Of a stretch of DNA of 64,000 nucleotides, positions 60,623-64,000 are shown one piece after another; the stretch's first letter is position 1, and each line of letters begins with the position of its first letter. Source of the stretch: JACJXW01 sp964418125 (GTDB taxonomy: Bacteria; Bacteroidota; Bacteroidia; Chitinophagales; Saprospiraceae). The stretch spans positions 31,092 to 95,091 of the forward strand of contig CAYQKY010000012.1 of NCBI GenBank assembly GCA_964418125.1, in the 5' to 3' direction. The notes below the pieces were generated by a model. That model had not been told where the DNA came from. It saw only the letters and a list, made by a program, of their open reading frames with translations, and did not search any database. The position numbers and the translations under genes were made by a program.

Positions 60623-60961
60623 TTCGTCACACGGGACAAAATCATCAGGGGCTTGAGCGAACTGGGCAAAACCGCTCCGCTCGGCAACATTGCGAGGCGG
60701 GATTTCCCTGCATTAGAGCATGTTTGGAGGTCGCTTTTGGAGATAAAAAGTGGCAAAAAAGGGACGTTTTTTTAGCCCAAAGGCTAGCCTCCAAACATGC
60801 TCTTAAGCCCGGAACTGGAGTTGGACAAAGCCCACGACATGATGGCAAAGCAGGGGGTTTCCTTTTCACCGGTTTATAAGGACGGCGAACTGGCAGGCGT
60901 GCTCGACACGGAAAACATCACGGAAATGATACTGGTGGCCAAAGCCATCACACAATCTTGA
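60623..60961 (+). pseudogene. CBS-domain tail of an M50 protease-like gene, interrupted by a MITE
   Basis: Reading FVTRDKIIRGLSELGKTAP and NIARRDFPAL before the MITE, then SPELELDKAHDMMAKQGV and GVLDTENITEM after it, gives a CBS domain pair like the end of the protein at 47701. The insertion duplicated TTA; removing one copy and the 87-bp element restores the frame exactly. The protease part is missing. Confidence 0.8.
60716..60802. mobile_element. 87-bp inverted-repeat element with GAG ends (MITE family, copy 4)
   Basis: Perfect 16-bp inverted repeats starting gagcatgtttgg, flanked by TTA (60713-60715 and 60803-60805) in direct orientation. The interior is short and AT-rich. Its ends nearly equal those of copy 3 (gagcttgtttgg). 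It inserted in a coding sequence, so its ends and target duplication can be defined precisely. Confidence 0.85.
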
Positions 60962-60967
60962 ACTAAA

Positions 60968-61072
60968 AACGGCACAAGCTGCGAAGCCGCCTGCCTGTTT
61001 GTGTCGGATTCGGCATCGGCTAAAGTGTTGGAGGTGTTGCGGGAAGGCGGTGTGCAGTATCTGGCGCTGCGC
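60968..61072 (+). pseudogene. Fragment resembling a D-lactate/2-hydroxyacid dehydrogenase
   Basis: The frame NGTSCEAACLFVSDSASAKV then LEVLREGGVQYLALR matches the N-terminal domain of D-2-hydroxyacid dehydrogenases (a Cys-Glu-Ala strand then variable-loop helix then ALR). It has no start codon and diverges soon after into sequence I cannot assign up to 61137. Probably another remnant from the decayed segment. Confidence 0.4.
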
Positions 61073-61137
61073 TTCACTTCGGGGACCCGCTACCTGATTG
61101 ACCGGGACTGCAAAGTAATGGAGGAAGCGGCGCTTTT

Positions 61138-62565
61138 ATGTCAAACAATAATCGAATTCTGATGAAAGACAATATTCAAATTCATTTTCTCGGCGCAGCC
61201 GGTACCGTGACCGGTTCCAAATACCTCGTCGAGGTTTCCGGCAAAAAAATCATGGTGGACTGCGGTTTGTTCCAGGGGTTGAAAAAACTGCGGAACCTGA
61301 ACTGGGATTACCTGCCGGTGGACGTGGCGTTAATCGACGCCGTGTTGCTTACCCATGCCCACCTCGACCACACCGGCTACCTGCCCAGGCTGGTCAAGGC
61401 TGGTTTTAAAGGCAAAATCTACGGCACTGCCCCGACGCTCCACATCGCAGAAATCATCCTGCGGGACAGCGCCAAAATACAGGAAGAAGAAGCCGCCCAA
61501 GCCAATGAAAAAGGCTATTCGAAGCACAAGCCCGCCAAGCCGCTCTACGACCTGAAAGACGTGGACAAAACCCTGTTGCGCTTCGAAGAAATGCCTGCCG
61601 GCGAATGGCTTTCTGTTTTGGGTGAAATAAACGTGAGGTTTCAATACGCAGGGCACATCCTCGGCGCTACTTTCGTCGAAATGGATGCTGCCGGCAGGCG
61701 GCTGGTTTTTTCGGGCGACGTTGGGAGGGAGAAAGATTACTTGTTGTTTCCACCCAAAAAGCCGGAGCGGGCTGACCTGCTTTTCATCGAAAGCACCTAC
61801 GGCGACCGGCTTCACCCGGAGGGGAACATTGAAGAAGAATTGTTAAAACACATGGAGGAGACCTGCAAGGACGGTGGGACGCTCATCATCCCCAGCTTCG
61901 CCGTCGAGCGGACACAAACGCTGATGTACCTGCTTTGGCAACTCCGTGAAAAAGGCCTCATGCCCAACATGCCCGTGTACATGGACAGCCCGATGGGCGC
62001 CAACGTCCTGCATGTGTTCCATCGCTCTGCTGCCTGGCACAAGCTGCCAAAAGAGGATTGTGATAAAATGTGCGGGTACATCCACACAGTGACGGATTTT
62101 CAGGAAACCTGGGAAATCATTGACAACAAAAGTCCGAAAATCATCATCGCCGGCAGCGGCATGGTGACTGGCGGGCGGGTACTCACCTACCTGACCAAAT
62201 ACCTCGAAAAGCCGGGGACGCGGGTGCTGCTTGCAGGCTATCAGGCGGAAGGCACACGGGGCAGGCATATGTTGGAAGGGGCACACGAAGTGAAGATTTA
62301 TGGAAAATACTACCCGGTGCGGGCCAAAATCGTGGAGATAAAAGGGCTTTCCGCCCATGCCGACCAACGGGAGTTGCTCAACTGGCTCGGCGAAATCAAA
62401 AACAAGCCGGAAAAGGTGTTCGTCGTGCATGGCGAAGCCCATGCTGCCGATGTGCTGCGGGTGAAAATCAAGGACGAGTATGGCTGGGAAGTAACGGTTC
62501 CTGAATTATATGACATAGTGGATACTCAACAGGCGGAAAAACATAAGGATTCACCATATGATTAA
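61138..62565 (+). CDS. Beta-CASP metallo-beta-lactamase-fold nuclease/hydrolase
   Basis: A 475-residue protein of the MBL beta-CASP type (CPSF73/RNase-J-like, also called the RNA-specificity or YSH1-like group). Motifs: FLGAAGTVTGSKYLVEV, THAHLDHTGYLPRL (zinc site), AGHILGATFVEM, the beta-CASP MYLLWQL region, IIIAGSGMVTGGRV, and GLSAHADQRELLNWL. RNA endo- or exonuclease activity is the family role. An ATG at 61162 may be the true start. Its stop is in the next fragment, which starts within it. Confidence 0.93.
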   Translation: MSNNNRILMKDNIQIHFLGAAGTVTGSKYLVEVSGKKIMVDCGLFQGLKKLRNLNWDYLPVDVALIDAVLLTHAHLDHTGYLPRLVKAGFKGKIYGTAPTLHIAEIILRDSAKIQEEEAAQANEKGYSKHKPAKPLYDLKDVDKTLLRFEEMPAGEWLSVLGEINVRFQYAGHILGATFVEMDAAGRRLVFSGDVGREKDYLLFPPKKPERADLLFIESTYGDRLHPEGNIEEELLKHMEETCKDGGTLIIPSFAVERTQTLMYLLWQLREKGLMPNMPVYMDSPMGANVLHVFHRSAAWHKLPKEDCDKMCGYIHTVTDFQETWEIIDNKSPKIIIAGSGMVTGGRVLTYLTKYLEKPGTRVLLAGYQAEGTRGRHMLEGAHEVKIYGKYYPVRAKIVEIKGLSAHADQRELLNWLGEIKNKPEKVFVVHGEAHAADVLRVKIKDEYGWEVTVPELYDIVDTQQAEKHKDSPYD

Positions 62566-62794
62566 ACAGAGGATTCAAAGTTTGCTTGCATCGGCAGATA
62601 TCCATATCAACGGCGGCAAGCCCTGGGACATTCAGGTATTGGACGAACGCCTGTACAGCAGGATAATACGGCACGGTTCATTGGGGCTTGGAGAGGCATA
62701 CGTGGGTGGAAGTATTATCTGCTTTCCTGCGCAGGAGCTTTTCGTTCAAGGAAAATCCAGTTGTGGCAAATTGCGCTTAATAAGAAGGGGCTGA
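62558..62794 (+). pseudogene. Truncated cyclopropane fatty acid synthase gene (N-terminal part)
   Basis: Frame of 78 residues beginning IQSLLASADIHINGGKPWDI and RLYSRIIRHGSLGLGEAYV, which is the start of cyclopropane-fatty-acyl-phospholipid synthase. Homology stops near residue 50 (GGSIICFPAQ) and the frame ends at 62794 with no methyltransferase domain. The gene has lost most of its length; the following 62795-62949 holds no gene I can support. Confidence 0.75.
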
Positions 62795-62949
62795 AGGATG
62801 GATTTAATACGGACCGCTTTCAATCAAGTTTGCAAAAGACATCTAATAGAAAAAAATAAAACCAACCAAAATGAGCACTTACGTCAAATACTTTAACGAA
62901 GTTCGCCTTACCCTGATTAGGAACGGTGATGAAACGTAAAACAATATTT

Positions 62950-64000
62950 ATGATGAGTCCTGAAACAGTACATATTATCGGCGCCGGCCCAGCAGGCTTG
63001 GTGGCGGCTATCAACCTTTCAAAAAATGGGTATGAGGTCAAAATCCATGAAATGAAAGGAGATGTCGGAACCCGTTTCAACGGCGATTTTCAGGGAATTG
63101 AAAATTGGTCGTCACATGAAGATGCCCAAGAATTTTTGACATCCATTGGAGTTGCCATAAATTTCCGCTTTGCCACTTACAGCAACGGGGAGTTTTTTGA
63201 TTCTTCAGCTAAGAAATACCAGGTTCGCACCTCTCGTCCCCTTTTCTATCTTGTAGAACGGGGAACCAACGAATGGACACTCGACCAGGGATTGAAAAGG
63301 CAGGCTCTGGAAGCGGGCGCTCATATTGAATGGAACTCCCGCCTGACAAAAGTCCCGGATGGGCGGGTCATTATTAGTACAGGGCCCAAAGCGGCCGATG
63401 CCATAGCCAAAGGTATTGTCTTTAGCACCACCCAAAAAAATTACTACGCTGGTTTTTTGGACAATGACATCGCACCTCAAGCTTATGCCTACCTTCTGGT
63501 GAATGAAGGCCGTGCAACATTTGCCACTTGCCTCTTCAAAAACTTTTCGCAGTCGAAGGAATATTTTGAAAGGGCCTTACAGCGCCTCCATGAAGTAGTG
63601 GACATAGACATTACCGGCCCCAGCGAATTTGGTGGCTATGCCAATTTCTTTTTCAACAAGTCGCTTACCAAAGACGGCCGGGTTTATTATGTAGGGGAAA
63701 GTGCCGGGTTTCAGGATGCGCTCTGGGGTTTTGGCATGCGTTACGCCATGCTGTCCGGATATTTGGCCTCACGGAGCATCATTGAGAATAAGTCCTATCC
63801 TGGTTTGTACAAAACATATATTCTGCCTAAAATGGAAGCGTCCCTGATTAATCGGTGGATGTTTGCCTGTTTAGGCAACAGAGGTTATAAAGTAGTGCTA
63901 AATTCACTTGTGGAGGAAGAAGATATTATCCCGATTTTACTGAAAAAATATAATCTTAGTGGGTTCTGGAAGCGGGTACTTTTCCCTTTCGCAAAGCTTT
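62950..64000 (+). CDS. FAD-dependent oxidoreductase (geranylgeranyl-reductase/halogenase-like), 3' end outside window
   Basis: At least 350 residues, running off the right edge. An N-terminal FAD site HIIGAGPAGLVAAINLSKNG is followed by a mid-protein VYYVGESAGFQDALWGFGMR, like the group that includes geranylgeranyl reductases and flavin monooxygenases. Alternative ATGs at 62929 and 62953. Probably isoprenoid or carotenoid reduction, in keeping with the lycopene-cyclase gene, but the substrate is unproven. Confidence 0.8.
   Translation, partial: MMSPETVHIIGAGPAGLVAAINLSKNGYEVKIHEMKGDVGTRFNGDFQGIENWSSHEDAQEFLTSIGVAINFRFATYSNGEFFDSSAKKYQVRTSRPLFYLVERGTNEWTLDQGLKRQALEAGAHIEWNSRLTKVPDGRVIISTGPKAADAIAKGIVFSTTQKNYYAGFLDNDIAPQAYAYLLVNEGRATFATCLFKNFSQSKEYFERALQRLHEVVDIDITGPSEFGGYANFFFNKSLTKDGRVYYVGESAGFQDALWGFGMRYAMLSGYLASRSIIENKSYPGLYKTYILPKMEASLINRWMFACLGNRGYKVVLNSLVEEEDIIPILLKKYNLSGFWKRVLFPFAKL

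Noticed and set aside
62871..62939. A 22-codon open frame (MSTYVKYFNEVRLTLIRNGD...)
   Set aside because: Overlaps an alternative start of the FAD oxidoreductase; no homology recognised and no clear ribosome binding site; could be the head of a lost gene but cannot be supported.
1..64000. CRISPR arrays, rRNA and tRNA genes, prophage structural genes
   Set aside because: No regularly spaced repeats, rRNA-like stretches or phage morphogenesis motifs were seen on reading; tRNA detection by eye is limited, so a tRNA is not wholly excluded.

Overview
The window looks like chromosomal DNA of a Bacteroidota bacterium, most likely of the Saprospiria/Lewinella type. Two secreted proteins end in type IX secretion (T9SS) sorting domains with PNPTSG-like motifs. 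Two proteins are HYC_CC_PP-type, and possible promoters resemble the TAnnTTTG box. Ribosome binding sites are weak, and base composition is moderate with no strong GC skew. All intact genes read on the + strand. I found no rRNA, tRNA or CRISPR array.

Layout. 1-685: mobile-element debris, including an ISL3-like inverted-repeat pair. 686-4666: one very large AT-rich gene encoding a probable TPR / GreAB-C / PIN conflict (defence) protein. 4726-5256: fragments of an AraC regulator and a serine recombinase. 5359-24595: a copper-handling island: HYC protein, CusA-type RND pump, TolC-type channel, CusB-type adaptor, T9SS-exported multicopper oxidase, DUF3347 and heme-binding proteins, heavy-metal-binding lipoproteins, a second HYC protein, a regulator fusing an HMA-like domain to an AraC DNA-binding domain, small membrane proteins, an NDH-2-like dehydrogenase and a lipoprotein that is more than a quarter methionine. 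24653-30471: two c-type cytochromes, a porin, an Fe-S protein, an archaeal-type (type II) GAPDH, a PII-like protein and a Cys-motif lipoprotein. 30495-38547: an ATP-cone/nuclease fusion, an SPFH lipoprotein and a LolCDE/MacB-like ABC system with LolA-like, YceI and porin proteins. 38617-53007: NhaA, AMP-phosphorylase-type enzyme, PRPP synthetase, PPK2, a CopB-type copper ATPase, an M50 protease with CBS domains, a spermidine-synthase-like membrane protein and a GltD/ferredoxin fusion. 53010-58621: pyruvate:ferredoxin oxidoreductase, an MFS transporter and a methyltransferase. 58710-64000: an HD protein, then a graveyard of gene fragments around an intact lycopene-cyclase-domain gene, a beta-CASP hydrolase, a truncated cyclopropane fatty acid synthase gene and an FAD oxidoreductase that runs off the end.

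The main structural discovery is that 59545-60620 is a second, decayed copy of 21290-22760. The copies have decayed reciprocally: regulator, CBM48-like and NDH-2-like genes survive in the first copy, and the lycopene-cyclase gene survives in the second. The window also carries four small inverted-repeat elements of 87-173 bp with GAG ends. Three lie between genes; one interrupts a CBS-domain gene remnant with a clean TTA duplication. A fifth element with an 8-bp duplication sits between the channel and adaptor genes of the copper pump.

Functionally, the copper genes form a complete export and detoxification set: periplasmic capture, tripartite export, oxidation outside the cell and a second inner-membrane ATPase exporter. 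The remaining genes suit a cell facing low oxygen or changing redox state (PFOR, GltD-ferredoxin, cytochromes, polyphosphate, HD and stress-protein remnants). All calls come from reading motifs, with no database search.
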